Part shown: positions 8,919-17,291 of the stretch, piece by piece
Numbering within the stretch: the stretch's first letter is position 1
Layout: each line of letters starts with the position of its first letter
NCBI RefSeq assembly: GCF_039839375.1
Contig: NZ_JBDOQU010000005.1
Coordinates: 124,001-188,000, forward strand
Direction: 5' to 3'
DNA: 64,000 bases
Origin: JBDOQU01 sp039839375
Lineage (GTDB): Bacteria > Pseudomonadota > Alphaproteobacteria > DSM-16000 > Inquilinaceae
Notes under the pieces: generated by a model
What the model was told of the DNA's origin: nothing
What the model saw: only the letters and a program-made list of their open reading frames with translations
Database searches by the model: none
Translations under genes and position numbers: made by a program

Positions 8919-10497
8919 GGCCGCCCAACCCTCTCTCGATCGCGACGAACAGCAGCAGCGTGATGGCGATCAGCAGGATGCCGGTCACCGCCGCCTCGTC
9001 GATCCGGTATGCCCCCATCTGCCGGTAGAGCACCAGCGGCAGGGTCGCCGTATCCTGGCTGCCGAACAGCGCGATGACCCCGAAATCCCCCATGGAGAGG
9101 GCGGTGGTCAAGGCCAGCGCCAGCGCCGCCGGCCGCCGCACCAGCGGCCAGTCGACATGGCGGAAGCGTCGCCAGCCATGCATCCCCAGACTGTCGGCGA
9201 GGCGGAGGTGCCGTTCCTGCGCGTCCGTCGCCGCCGGGCCCAGGATGCGCAGCACGAAGGGCAGGCCCATCAGCGCGTTCACGATGACGACCAGATAGGG
9301 CGCCAGCGCGAACACGTCCGCCACCGGCCGCAGCAGCACGAACAGTCCGGCGGCGATGACGAAGGGCGGGATCACAAGAATCAGCGACCCCGCCAAATCG
9401 AAGGCGTCGGCCGCGCCGTGACGGTGATGTCGCGTGCGCAGGTCGCGGGTGGTCAGGATGATCCCCCATCCCAGCAGCAGGGAAAGGCATCCCGCCGAAA
9501 GGCCGATGGCGACGCTGCGTCCCGCCGCCTGCCACACGGCGGGATAGCTCAGCGCGCGCAGCACCGGCCCGGTCGCCGCCGAATGAAAGACGGCCAGCAG
9601 CGGGATCAGCAGGAAGGCCGCGCCCGCGCCGATCGCCGCGATGTCGGCGATCCTGCCGATCCTCTGGTCGCGATCCGGCCGAAGGTCCAGCCGCGCCAGC
9701 GTCGGCTGGATCGCCATCGGCCGCGCCAGCCGGTGCCCCAGCCCGACCAGAACGCCGCACAGCATGATCTGCAATACGGCGAAGGCCAGCACCCGCTTCA
9801 GGTCGAAATCGAAGGTCAGCGCCTGATAGATCGCGACCTCCAGCGTCGCGTTCGGCGGCCCGCCACCCAGCACCAGCACGACGGTGAAGCTGGTGAAGCA
9901 CAGCAGGAAAGCCAGCCCGAATATGCCGGGCGCCAGCCGACGCAGCATCGGCGCCTCGATCAGCCGGAATATCTGCGCCCCGGTCATGCCGAACTGCGCG
10001 GCCAGCCGCCAGCTTTCGCCGGGAATGGCGGTCCAGCCCTGCAGCAGCAGGCGCGCCGCGAACGGCATGTTGAAGAAGACATGGGCGATCAGGATTCCGG
10101 GCAGGCCGTATATGTCCAGCGCCCGCTCGATTCCGATCGCGCCCAGCGCATCGTTGGCGATGCCTGAGCGGCCATAGACCGTTACGATGCCCAGCACGCC
10201 GATGATCGTCGGCACGACCATCGGCAGGCCCAGCGCCTTGACCAGCAGGCCGCGCCCCGGAAATTCCGGCCGTCGGGCCAGCGCGCGGGCGACCGGGATC
10301 GCCAGCAGGACGCTCAAACCCGCGGAAAGGAAGGCCTGCCAGACTGTGAACCGCAGGACGCTGAGGACGTAGCGGTCGGTCAGCAGGCCGCTCAGATCGC
10401 TTTCCGGCGCGACGGAGAAGACGCCCAGGAACGCGCCCCCGACGACCAGCAGCAGCGCCGCGCCCGTCAGCGCGCCGGGAGCAAGCGACGCGATCAT
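8905..10497 (-). CDS. thiP: Thiamine ABC transporter permease (two-domain)
   Basis: This 530-residue inner-membrane protein contains two fused permease halves, each with a binding-protein-dependent transport signature (for example EAPMLRRLAPGIFGLA in the first half and DWPLVRRPAALALALT in the second). This duplicated architecture is characteristic of ThiP. The ATG at 10497 sits one base after the thiB TAG stop, a stop-start junction that suggests coupling. An in-frame start 10 codons earlier would run into thiB and is less likely. Confidence 0.93.
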   Translation of the reverse strand: MIASLAPGALTGAALLLVVGGAFLGVFSVAPESDLSGLLTDRYVLSVLRFTVWQAFLSAGLSVLLAIPVARALARRPEFPGRGLLVKALGLPMVVPTIIGVLGIVTVYGRSGIANDALGAIGIERALDIYGLPGILIAHVFFNMPFAARLLLQGWTAIPGESWRLAAQFGMTGAQIFRLIEAPMLRRLAPGIFGLAFLLCFTSFTVVLVLGGGPPNATLEVAIYQALTFDFDLKRVLAFAVLQIMLCGVLVGLGHRLARPMAIQPTLARLDLRPDRDQRIGRIADIAAIGAGAAFLLIPLLAVFHSAATGPVLRALSYPAVWQAAGRSVAIGLSAGCLSLLLGWGIILTTRDLRTRHHRHGAADAFDLAGSLILVIPPFVIAAGLFVLLRPVADVFALAPYLVVIVNALMGLPFVLRILGPAATDAQERHLRLADSLGMHGWRRFRHVDWPLVRRPAALALALTTALSMGDFGVIALFGSQDTATLPLVLYRQMGAYRIDEAAVTGILLIAITLLLFVAIERGLGGRADD

Positions 10498-10498
10498 C

Positions 10499-11500
10499 CT
10501 ACCGGCTGAGCGCCCGCAGCCATTCATCCACCCAATCGGACCGGTTCGCGGCCACCTCTTCCGGCGTGAACAGCAGCGCCGTCTCCGGCTTCACGGCCGT
10601 GTCGAAGGCGTCCGGCAGGCCATCCTCGGGCATTATGGCCGGGTACATCCAGTTGGTCGTCGGCAGGATCGATTGCGCCTCCGGGCCGATCAGGAAGGCC
10701 AGGAAGTCGCTCGCCAACTCCGGCTGGTCCGATCCCGTCAGCCGGCCCGCCACCTCGATCTGGAGGTAGTGCCCGTCCTCGAACGCCGCCGCCTGGTAGC
10801 GGTCGGTCTCTTCCATCAGCATGTGATAGGCGGGAGAGGTGGTGTAGCTCAGCACCATCGGCGCCTCGTCCTCCTGGAACAGCCCGTAGGATTCGCTCCA
10901 GCCCGCGCTGACCGTGACGATCCGGGGCGCGAGTTGCGCCCAGGCGTCGGCCGCGTTCTCGCCATAGATCTTCTTCATCCACAGCAGGAGGCCCAGGCCG
11001 GGCGTGCTGGTGCGCGGGTCCTGGATCAGGATCTCCGCCTCGCTCTCCTCCACCAGCGCCTTCAGGCTCGCGGGCGGGGTCTCCATGGCTTCCGTGTCAT
11101 AGACGAAGGCGAAATAGCTCCAGTCGTATGGCACGAAGACCGGATCGTCCCAGCCGCCGGGCACGTCGGTTTCCGGCAGGTCCAGCCCGTGGGGGGCGAA
11201 CAGGCCGGTCTCCTTGGCGTCGGCGATCAGGTTGGTGTCCAGCCCGACGACCACATCCGCATCAGACCCGCCGCCCTCCAGCCGCAGGCGGGAGAGGAGG
11301 GCCACCCCATCCTCGACTCCGATCATCTCAAGATCGCAGCCGCACACGGCCTCGAACGCTTCCTCGATCGCCGGCCCCGGCCCCCATTCGGAGACGAAGG
11401 AGTCGTAGGTGTAGACGGTCAGCGCCGGCCGGTCCTGCGCCATGGCGGGCGTCGCCGTCAGCAGCGCGGCGGACGCGGATAGGAATGTCAGGCGTTTCAA
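10499..11500 (-). CDS. thiB: Thiamine ABC transporter substrate-binding protein
   Basis: This is a 333-residue periplasmic binding protein with a clear signal peptide that ends ATPAMAQ near residue 22. After cleavage it begins DRPALTVYTYDSF, the typical ThiB N-terminus. The central YDWSYFAFVYDT and GLGLLLWMKKIYG segments also match ThiB. It delivers thiamine, thiamine phosphate and TPP to ThiPQ. It is the first gene of the operon, and a TPP riboswitch occupies its leader. Confidence 0.94.
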   Translation of the reverse strand: MKRLTFLSASAALLTATPAMAQDRPALTVYTYDSFVSEWGPGPAIEEAFEAVCGCDLEMIGVEDGVALLSRLRLEGGGSDADVVVGLDTNLIADAKETGLFAPHGLDLPETDVPGGWDDPVFVPYDWSYFAFVYDTEAMETPPASLKALVEESEAEILIQDPRTSTPGLGLLLWMKKIYGENAADAWAQLAPRIVTVSAGWSESYGLFQEDEAPMVLSYTTSPAYHMLMEETDRYQAAAFEDGHYLQIEVAGRLTGSDQPELASDFLAFLIGPEAQSILPTTNWMYPAIMPEDGLPDAFDTAVKPETALLFTPEEVAANRSDWVDEWLRALSR

Positions 11501-11552
11501 GACGGCTCTCCTCCTTGCATCGTGGTTCGGAAGAGAGCGGAACCCATCGGGT

Positions 11553-11648
11553 TCCCGCCTCAGCTCCCTCCGCCGGCATGACCCGGATCAGGTTCGTCGG
11601 GTTGGCTCGAAAGCCTCTCAGCCCCGGAAGGGGCACCCCGTTGAGACG
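11553..11648 (-). promoter_or_regulatory. TPP riboswitch (THI element) controlling thiBPQ
   Basis: Read on the minus strand, the segment contains the conserved ctgaga pyrimidine-sensor bulge followed by gaacctgatc, gggtcatgcc and ggcggaggga. These are the hallmarks of the thiamine pyrophosphate aptamer. It lies about 50 bases upstream of thiB. TPP binding normally represses thiamine uptake genes; the mechanism here, translational or transcriptional, is not clear from sequence. Confidence 0.95.
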
Positions 11649-11655
11649 GAGCGGA

Positions 11656-11683
11656 AGTAATCAGGCATCGGCATCGTCGTCAA
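11656..11683 (-). promoter_or_regulatory. Candidate promoter of the thiB operon
   Basis: On the minus strand TTGACG (11683-11678) is separated by 16 bases from ATTACT (11661-11656). Transcription would start just before the TPP aptamer. The -10 box is weak (3 of 6). Confidence 0.4.
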
Positions 11684-11781
11684 CCGCCATTCCGGACGCG
11701 GAGTTTTCCGCGACAGGTCGCCGGGTCGCTGGAACGGCCCTGGGGCCTATATGGTTCGAAGATTCCCCATGTTCTCTTGTT

Positions 11782-11902
11782 GGTCATTCCCGACTTGATC
11801 GGGAATCCATAGGTCGGCGCCGCTTCACCGGCGGTGAAGGGCGGTGCGCCGTCCCGGCTTCCATCGACGCCGCATGGATGCCGGATCGGGGTCCGGCATG
11901 AC
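11782..11902 (+). repeat. Family-1 intergenic repeat, copy C
   Basis: This is a complete copy with both terminal hairpins, here with compensating changes (ggtcattcccga with tcgggaatccat, and atgccgga with tccggcat). The paired changes keep the stems intact. It lies in the interval 11501-11981, which also holds the TPP riboswitch and promoter elements but no gene. Confidence 0.85.
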
Positions 11903-11920
11903 GATGTTGGGGGAGGCCGT

Positions 11921-11948
11921 TTTGCGGCCATGATCCCTTCGCTATAGT
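11921..11948 (+). promoter_or_regulatory. Candidate promoter of the DUF192 gene
   Basis: TTTGCG (11921-11926), a 16-base spacer and TATAGT (11943-11948) lie 34 bases upstream of the DUF192 start. Confidence 0.45.
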
Positions 11949-11981
11949 CGCCCTTTCGAAAGAACCCGGATTCTCAAAGCC

Positions 11982-12455
11982 ATGCGCCGTTTCGTCCCGA
12001 TTCTCCTGCTCCTTGTCCTTCTGCCGGCTTCGGGTTTCGCCCAGTCCGGTCAGACGTTCGAAAAATCGCGCCTGACCGTGGAGACGGCGCGCGGGCAATC
12101 CTTCGATTTCGACGTGGAGCTTGCGCTGACGCCGGCCCAGCAGGCTCAGGGGCTGATGCATCGGGAGGAGATGGCGGCTGATTCCGGGATGCTGTTCGTC
12201 TTCCCCCGGGCGCGCCCGGCATCCTTCTGGATGAAGAACACGATCCTGCCGCTGGACATCATCTTCATCGGGCCGGACGGCGCGATCCTGAACATCGCCA
12301 AGCGCACGACGCCGATGTCGACCGAATCGGTTCCGTCGGACGGCGAGGCCAAGGCGGTGCTGGAACTCAACGCCGGCGTGACCGACCTTCTGAACATCCG
12401 GCCGGGCGACCGGGTGGTCCATGAATTGCTGGAGAATACAGAAGACGCGGGATAG
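11982..12455 (+). CDS. DUF192 family exported protein
   Basis: This is a 157-residue protein with a signal peptide (MRRFVPILLLLVLLPASGFAQ) followed by a DUF192 domain. The domain is recognisable from GLMHREEMAADSGMLFVFP, the SFWMKNTILPLDIIF segment and ELNAGVTDLLNIRPGD. DUF192 is a small beta-barrel family of unknown biochemical function, common in alphaproteobacteria, and this one is predicted to be periplasmic. It is a single gene that converges with the small secreted protein gene at 12474. Confidence 0.9.
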   Translation: MRRFVPILLLLVLLPASGFAQSGQTFEKSRLTVETARGQSFDFDVELALTPAQQAQGLMHREEMAADSGMLFVFPRARPASFWMKNTILPLDIIFIGPDGAILNIAKRTTPMSTESVPSDGEAKAVLELNAGVTDLLNIRPGDRVVHELLENTEDAG

Positions 12456-12473
12456 CGGCCAACTGGCTGCTGT

Positions 12474-12773
12474 TTAGCTCGTGGGCTCCAACTGGCTCAT
12501 CGCCAGCGGGGCGGATCGCCAGCTATCGCCGGCGGCGACCATGCAACTCCGCCCGTCTGAGGAAGTCACCAGGATGGTCCAGGTCGCGCCGTCGGCGCTG
12601 GTCAGGATCTCCAGCACCTCGCCACCATTGGTCATCCCCATGGCGATCGGCGCTTCCTGATAACGGTCGGACAGGTAATCGATCACCGCCTCGCGCGCGG
12701 CGCAATTCTCCTGCGCCTGTGCGGGCAGGGCCACTCCACAGCACAGCGACGCCACGACCGGCCAACGCATCAT
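12474..12773 (-). CDS. Small secreted protein of unknown function
   Basis: This 99-residue protein has a signal peptide ending ALPAQAQ near residue 21. The mature part begins ENCAAREAVIDYLSDRYQE and contains two cysteines (ENC and GRSC), which could form a disulfide. I recognise no named domain; short exported proteins of this shape occur widely in alphaproteobacteria. Two adjacent ATGs (12773 and 12770) could start it, and gagg lies about 9 bases upstream of the first. It appears to be monocistronic. Confidence 0.75.
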   Translation of the reverse strand: MMRWPVVASLCCGVALPAQAQENCAAREAVIDYLSDRYQEAPIAMGMTNGGEVLEILTSADGATWTILVTSSDGRSCMVAAGDSWRSAPLAMSQLEPTS

Positions 12774-12869
12774 GTCCCGCGCCCTCGAAAAGAGGATGAT
12801 CCGACGATTACTGTTGCGATTCTCCGCAACTCTTTATGAATTATCAGTTAACGCCGTTCCCGGGAAAAC

Positions 12870-12886
12870 GCCACAAGTATTGTGGC
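12870..12886 (-). terminator. Perfect palindrome after the O-methyltransferase gene, probable terminator
   Basis: GCCACAA and TTGTGGC (7-base arms, 3-base loop) are followed on the minus strand by gtttt. It lies 26 bases past the stop of the O-methyltransferase gene. The loop is short for a terminator, so a protein-binding palindrome is possible. Confidence 0.45.
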
Positions 12887-12911
12887 ATCGGCACAAAATG
12901 CTCCGCCGTTC

Positions 12912-13571
12912 TCACCGCTTGCGGGCGAGCGTCAGCCCGTCGCCGACCGGGACGATGGTCAGCGTCACCCGCTCGTCGGCGTGGAGGAAGGCGTTGAACT
13001 GGCGGAACAGACGGGTCTTCGAGCCTGTCTCGGCCGGGTCGGCCACCTTGCCGCGCCACAGCGTGTTGTCGATGGCAACGGTCCCGCCGGGTCTCAGCAG
13101 GGTAAGCGCCGCCTCGTAATAGGCAGGGTAGTTCTCCTTGTCGGCATCAATGAAGGCGAAGTCGAAGCTGCCCACTTCGCTTTCCGCCAGCCGGCCCACC
13201 GTCTCCACCGCCGGCCCCAGCCGGAGATCGATCCGGTCTTCGACTTCCGCCTCCTGCCAATAGCGCCGGGCGATGGCGGTGAACTCGTCGGAGACGTCGC
13301 AGGTGACGATCCTTCCCTCCGGCCCCATGGCCAGGGCCGCGACCAGCGCGCTGTAGCCGGTGAAGGTCCCGATATCCAGCGCCCGCCGCGTTCCCGTCGT
13401 TTCCAGCAGCCAGCTCAGGAACTGCCCTTCCTCCGGCGCGATCTGGTAATGCGCCTGGGCCAGCGTCCCCGTCTCCGCCCGCAGCCGCGCCAGGATCTCG
13501 GGCTCCCGCACGCCATGCTGGACGAGGTAGGTCCGGATGCCTTCAGGCAGGAAGGATGAACTGATGGTCAT
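12912..13571 (-). CDS. SAM-dependent O-methyltransferase (family 3)
   Basis: This 219-residue protein has the class I methyltransferase fold of caffeoyl-CoA/catechol O-methyltransferases. The glycine-rich SAM loop is ALDIGTFTGYSAL, and the metal-binding region shows FDFAFIDADKENY and the later GGTVAIDNTLWRGKV. The physiological acceptor is unknown. The start at 13571 (MTISSSFLPEG) is chosen because homologous sequence begins there; the extension upstream is arginine-rich and implausible. It is transcribed divergently from tRNA-Pro. Confidence 0.9.
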   Translation of the reverse strand: MTISSSFLPEGIRTYLVQHGVREPEILARLRAETGTLAQAHYQIAPEEGQFLSWLLETTGTRRALDIGTFTGYSALVAALAMGPEGRIVTCDVSDEFTAIARRYWQEAEVEDRIDLRLGPAVETVGRLAESEVGSFDFAFIDADKENYPAYYEAALTLLRPGGTVAIDNTLWRGKVADPAETGSKTRLFRQFNAFLHADERVTLTIVPVGDGLTLARKR

Positions 13572-13677
13572 GGGCGCAGGGTTCCGCTTCGGGATCGTTC
13601 GCGCCGCTCTAGACGATGGCGGGCCGTAACGAAAGTGTCTTCCATCACAAACGCGGCGGCGGCGGTCCCGCCGAACC

Positions 13678-13707
13678 TTGCTCCCGCCGGTCGCCATGGT
13701 GTATCTG
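13678..13707 (+). promoter_or_regulatory. Candidate promoter of tRNA-Pro
   Basis: TTGCTC (13678-13683) and TATCTG (13702-13707) are 18 bases apart. The predicted start is about 23 bases upstream of the mature tRNA. Confidence 0.4.
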
Positions 13708-13736
13708 ACGCGGGATCAAGGGTCCGGTGCGGGTTT

Positions 13737-13813
13737 CGGGGCGTAGCGCAGCCTGGTAGCGCGCCTGCTTTGGGAGCAGGATGTCGCTGGTTCGAATCCA
13801 GTCGCCCCGACCA
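13737..13813 (+). tRNA. tRNA-Pro (anticodon TGG)
   Basis: This is a 77-base cloverleaf with acceptor stem CGGGGCG/CGCCCCG, anticodon TGG at 13771-13773, a T loop with ggttcgaatcc and an encoded CCA end. Confidence 0.98.
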
Positions 13814-13860
13814 TCCGGCACCTTGAACGACGACGTCAGGACGATTTTCGGGACGCGATC

Positions 13861-14154
13861 ATGCAGGTGCGCATCTACCGGCCGACCAGAACGGCCATGC
13901 AGTCCGGACGCGGACGGCTCGATAGCTGGATTCTGGAATATGAGCTGGAGACGCCGCGCCGGCCCGATCCGCTGATGGGCTGGATCAGCTCGGGCGACAC
14001 GCTCAATCAGGTGCGCCTCCGCTTCCCGACGAAGGAGGAGGCGGTGGCCTATGCGGAACGCAAGAACCTCGCCTACAATGTGGAGCCGGAGCAGGTCCGC
14101 CGCGTCGTGCCGCGCAACTATTCGGACAATTTCAAACCCCGCCCGGCTCGCTGA
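13861..14154 (+). CDS. NADH dehydrogenase accessory subunit, NDUFS4-like (ETC complex I domain)
   Basis: This 97-residue protein belongs to the ETC complex I subunit conserved-region family, the bacterial counterpart of mitochondrial NDUFS4/AQDQ. Recognisable segments are VRIYRPTRTAMQSGRG, WILEYE, DPLMGWISSGDTLNQVRLRF and FPTKEEAVAYAER. It is a peripheral accessory subunit of respiratory complex I, largely restricted to alphaproteobacteria and mitochondria. It stands between two tRNA genes, and readthrough into tRNA-Arg is likely. Confidence 0.92.
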   Translation: MQVRIYRPTRTAMQSGRGRLDSWILEYELETPRRPDPLMGWISSGDTLNQVRLRFPTKEEAVAYAERKNLAYNVEPEQVRRVVPRNYSDNFKPRPAR

Positions 14155-14175
14155 CGAAGGCCCGCCCGGCCAAAA

Positions 14176-14252
14176 GACCCCGTAGCTCAGTTGGATAGAG
14201 CAAGTGCCTTCTAAGCACTAGGTCGCAGGTTCGAATCCTGCCGGGGTCGCCA
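14176..14252 (+). tRNA. tRNA-Arg (anticodon TCT)
   Basis: This is a 77-base cloverleaf with acceptor stem GACCCCG/CGGGGTC, anticodon TCT at 14210-14212, a standard T loop and an encoded CCA end. It follows the complex I subunit gene by 21 bases. Confidence 0.98.
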
Positions 14253-14264
14253 TCCTGACATATT

Positions 14265-14377
14265 CCCCTCACCCTCCCGCTTCGCGGGATCGACGTATAC
14301 GTCGATCCCTCTCCCACGAGGGGAGAGGGTAAAGTTGTTAGCCCTCTCCCCTCGTGGGAGAGGGTTGGGTGAGGGGG
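14265..14377. repeat. Family-2 long inverted repeat, copy 1
   Basis: The outer arms are cccctcaccctccc and gggttgggtgaggggg. The inner arms are ctctcccacgaggggagaggg and its inverse, around a central taaagttgttag. A second perfect palindrome, ggatcgacgtatacgtcgatcc, is nested at 14288-14309. A near-identical element is at 38815-38922. It overlaps the last codons of hisI. Confidence 0.85.
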
Positions 14378-14793
14378 CTTATCCGCCCGTACAACTCCCC
14401 CGGATCGCTCACCACCTCCGCGATCGTCTCCAGCTTTCCGTCGCGCAGCGCCCTGAAGAAGCAGCTTCGGCGGCCGGTGTGGCAGGCGACGCCGGTCTGG
14501 TCGACCAGCAGCAGCAGGCAATCGCCGTCGCAATCCAGGCGCAGTTCGACCAGCGCCTGGACCTGGCCGGACGTCTCGCCCTTCCGCCACAGCGCCTTGC
14601 GGGACCGCGACCAGTAGCAGACGCGGCCGGTTGCGACCGTCTCCTCGATCGCCTCGCGGTTCATCCAGGCGACCATCAGCACCTCGCCGGTATCGTGCTG
14701 CTGGGCTATGGCCGGGATCAGCCCCTTCTCGTCGAAGGCCAGCGCCTCCAGCAGCGCCGAGGGCAGGGCAGGGACGGGGGCGGCGGGAATCAT
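14338..14793 (-). CDS. hisI: Phosphoribosyl-AMP cyclohydrolase
   Basis: This 151-residue enzyme catalyses the third step of histidine synthesis, opening the purine ring of PR-AMP. Zinc-site and active-site segments are visible: ARG-rich RVCYWSRSRKALWRKGE, LDCDGDCLLLLVDQ and CHTGRRSCFF. The ATG at 14793 overlaps the metC stop by 4 bases (ATGA). The last dozen residues (PLTQPSPTRGEG) and the stop codon come from the family-2 repeat, so the native C-terminus was replaced; the catalytic core is intact. Confidence 0.93.
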   Translation of the reverse strand: MIPAAPVPALPSALLEALAFDEKGLIPAIAQQHDTGEVLMVAWMNREAIEETVATGRVCYWSRSRKALWRKGETSGQVQALVELRLDCDGDCLLLLVDQTGVACHTGRRSCFFRALRDGKLETIAEVVSDPGELYGRISPLTQPSPTRGEG

Positions 14794-15974
14794 GCCGCCG
14801 CAGCGCGATTCAGTCGTTCCAGGCCCCGCGCCAGATCGTCGATCAGGTCGTCCACATCCTCCAGTCCGATATGCAGCCGCAGGGTCGGTCCCTCGGCCTT
14901 CCATGTCGTGGCGCTGCGGATCTTCTCCGGATGCGTCGGGATGATCAGGCTTTCATAGCCGCCCCAGCTATAGCCCATGGCGAACAGCTCCATGCCGTCC
15001 AGCAGCGCGTCCACCGCCGGCTTGGAGGCGGGGTTGAGAATGACGCCGAACAGCCCGGACGAGCCCGTGAAATCGCGCTTCCAGAGGGCGTGGCCCGGAT
15101 CGTCCGGCAGGGCGGGGTGCAGCACCCGCGACACTTCCGGCCGGCCTTGCAGCCATTCCGCCACCTTCAGCGCGGCGTCCTGGTGGTGGCGCAGGCGCAC
15201 CGCCATGGTCCGCAGGCCGCGCTGGGCGAGGTAGAGGTCGTCCGGGCCGGCGCAATGGCCAAGCTGATAGGTCCCGGTCTTGGCGGTGATGAAATGCGCC
15301 TCCGTCCGCGCCGCGATCACCCCCATCATCGCGTCGGAATGGCCGACCATGTATTTGGTCGCGGCGTGGAGGGAGATGTCGACGCCATGGTCGAACGGCC
15401 GGAAGAAGAGGGGCGTCGCCCAGGTGTTGTCGATCATGGTGACCACGCCGCGCGCCCGCGCGGCCTCCACGATCGCCGGCACGTCCTGGACCTCGAAGGT
15501 GTGGGAGCCGGGGCTTTCCATGAAGACCACCCTGGTCTCCTCGCGGATCAGCTCCGCGATCCCGCCGCCGATCAGCGGGTCGTAATAGGTCGTCTCCACG
15601 CCGAACCGCTTCAGCACCTTGTCGCAGAAGATGCGCGTCGGGCCGTAGACCGAATCGACCATCAGCAGGTGGTCGCCGGCCTTGAGGAAGGCGGTCAGCG
15701 CGCCGGTGATCGCGGCGAGGCCCGATTCGACGGCGATCGCCCGATGCCCGCCCTCCATCGCCGACACCGCCTCCTCGAAGGCGTCGCTGGTCGGTGTGCC
15801 TTGCCTCCCATACCGGTATGTCTCGAACGGCTTGCCGACATCCTCCAGCGCCGCGACCGTCGGAAAGAGGATGGTCGAGGCATGATAGACCGGCGGATTG
15901 ACGATGCCGTGATTGGCCCGCGGCTTCCGTCCGGCATGGGTCAGGATGGTGTCGCTCTTGCGTGTGGAGGTCAT
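14790..15974 (-). CDS. metC: Cystathionine beta-lyase
   Basis: This 394-residue PLP enzyme of the Cys/Met metabolism family splits cystathionine to homocysteine, pyruvate and ammonia. The pyridoxal phosphate lysine lies in SLHAATKYMVGHSD, and YGRQGTPT near residue 57 is the usual substrate-entry motif. MetC rather than MetB/MetZ is favoured by the YSWGGYESL segment near the C-terminus. The gene diverges from aapJ across 272 bases, and hisI follows with a 4-base overlap. I found no SAM riboswitch upstream. Confidence 0.93.
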   Translation of the reverse strand: MTSTRKSDTILTHAGRKPRANHGIVNPPVYHASTILFPTVAALEDVGKPFETYRYGRQGTPTSDAFEEAVSAMEGGHRAIAVESGLAAITGALTAFLKAGDHLLMVDSVYGPTRIFCDKVLKRFGVETTYYDPLIGGGIAELIREETRVVFMESPGSHTFEVQDVPAIVEAARARGVVTMIDNTWATPLFFRPFDHGVDISLHAATKYMVGHSDAMMGVIAARTEAHFITAKTGTYQLGHCAGPDDLYLAQRGLRTMAVRLRHHQDAALKVAEWLQGRPEVSRVLHPALPDDPGHALWKRDFTGSSGLFGVILNPASKPAVDALLDGMELFAMGYSWGGYESLIIPTHPEKIRSATTWKAEGPTLRLHIGLEDVDDLIDDLARGLERLNRAAAA

Positions 15975-16246
15975 GGTCTTCCGTTACCTGTGGGCGGCGA
16001 TTTCGAAAGGTCGGCCATCGTTGGCGGCCGGGACCGGTCGGTCAAATGTAAAATCTTGCTCTGAAATGTCTCACTCAAAAATAAGCATTTTCAGTGTCTT
16101 GTCAGCATATCCGATGAGTGCGCTGGAAGAAATTCGAAAATTGTGCCGATCAATCGCTTCTACAAACCCCGCAAAACTTGCTAAAAACCTCATTAGGGCG
16201 CGAAGTCGTCCTGAGGCTATCAACGTCAAACATGGGTGGGAAACCA

Positions 16247-17278
16247 ATGAGATTTAAAACAGTTCTGGCCACTAGCGCCGTTCTTGCCACTGCCGTCGGC
16301 GCGACCATGCCGGCCTTCGCGGGCGAGACGCTGGACGCTGTCCGTGAACGGGGCTACCTGCAGTGCGGCGTCAGCACTGGCCTTGCCGGCTTCTCCAACC
16401 CGGACAGCCAGGGCGTCTGGTCGGGCCTGGATGTGGATGTCTGCCACGCCATCGCCACCGCCATCTTCGGCGATCCGGAAGCCGTGCGCTTCACGCCGCT
16501 CACCGCGCAGCAGCGTTTCACCGCCCTGCAGTCGGGCGAAGTGGACGTCCTGTCGCGTAACACGACCTGGACCCTGTCCCGCGACACCGCGCTGGGTCTG
16601 AACTTTGCGCCGGTCACCTTCTATGACGGCCAGGGCTTCATGGTTCCCAAGGCGCTGGGCGTCACCAGCGCGCTGGAACTCAGCGGCGCCGCGGTCTGCG
16701 TGCAGCCCGGCACCACGACCGAACTGAACCTGGCGGACTTCTTCCGCGCCAACGAGATGGAGTTCGAGCCGGTCGTCATCGAATCGCTGGAAGAGGTCAA
16801 CGCGGCGTTCTTCGCCGGCCGTTGCGACGTCTACACGACCGACGCCTCGGGCCTCGCCTCGATCCGTTCGACGGTCGCGCCGAATCCCGAGGATTACGTG
16901 ATCCTGCCGGAGCTGATCTCCAAGGAGCCGCTGGCCCCGGCCGTGCGCCATGGCGACGACGAGTTCTTCGACATCGTGAAGTGGACGGTGTTCGGCCTGA
17001 TCGAGGCCGAGGAGAAGGGCATCACGTCTGAGAATGTCGAGGAGATCGCTTCCACGACGACCAACCCGGACATCCAGCGGATGCTGGGCGTGACCGCCGG
17101 CAACGGCGAATCGCTGGGCGTTTCCGAGGACTGGCTGGTCCAGGTCATCAAGGCCGTGGGCAACTATGGCGAGATTTTCGAGCGCAATGTCGGCGCCGAA
17201 ACTCCGCTTGGCCTGGAGCGCGGCCTGAACGCGCTGTGGACCGAAGGCGGGCTGCAGTACGCTCCGCCGCTCCGGTAA
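16247..17278 (+). CDS. aapJ: General L-amino acid ABC transporter substrate-binding protein
   Basis: This 343-residue periplasmic protein has a signal peptide ending MPAFA before GETLDAVRERGYLQCGVS. That N-terminus and the later CVQPGTTTELNLADFF are characteristic of AapJ. It captures a broad range of L-amino acids for the AapQMP complex. The ATG at 16247 is preferred over one 15 bases upstream because gggtggg lies just in front of it. The 272 bases between metC and aapJ are comparatively AT-rich; I see no convincing -35/-10 pair. A strong hairpin follows the stop codon. Confidence 0.95.
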   Translation: MRFKTVLATSAVLATAVGATMPAFAGETLDAVRERGYLQCGVSTGLAGFSNPDSQGVWSGLDVDVCHAIATAIFGDPEAVRFTPLTAQQRFTALQSGEVDVLSRNTTWTLSRDTALGLNFAPVTFYDGQGFMVPKALGVTSALELSGAAVCVQPGTTTELNLADFFRANEMEFEPVVIESLEEVNAAFFAGRCDVYTTDASGLASIRSTVAPNPEDYVILPELISKEPLAPAVRHGDDEFFDIVKWTVFGLIEAEEKGITSENVEEIASTTTNPDIQRMLGVTAGNGESLGVSEDWLVQVIKAVGNYGEIFERNVGAETPLGLERGLNALWTEGGLQYAPPLR

Positions 17279-17291
17279 GTAGCCGAAGAAC

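Noticed and set aside
14176..14252. tRNA-Arg as an integration site
   Set aside because: No integrase, no duplicated tRNA 3' end and no foreign gene block is seen on either side.
14265..14377. CRISPR-like repeat array
   Set aside because: It is a single long inverted repeat, with no regular direct repeats or spacers and no cas genes anywhere in the window.
15975..16100. Possible SAM riboswitch in front of metC
   Set aside because: SAM-II elements are common before met genes in alphaproteobacteria, but the conserved core and pseudoknot bases are not present here.
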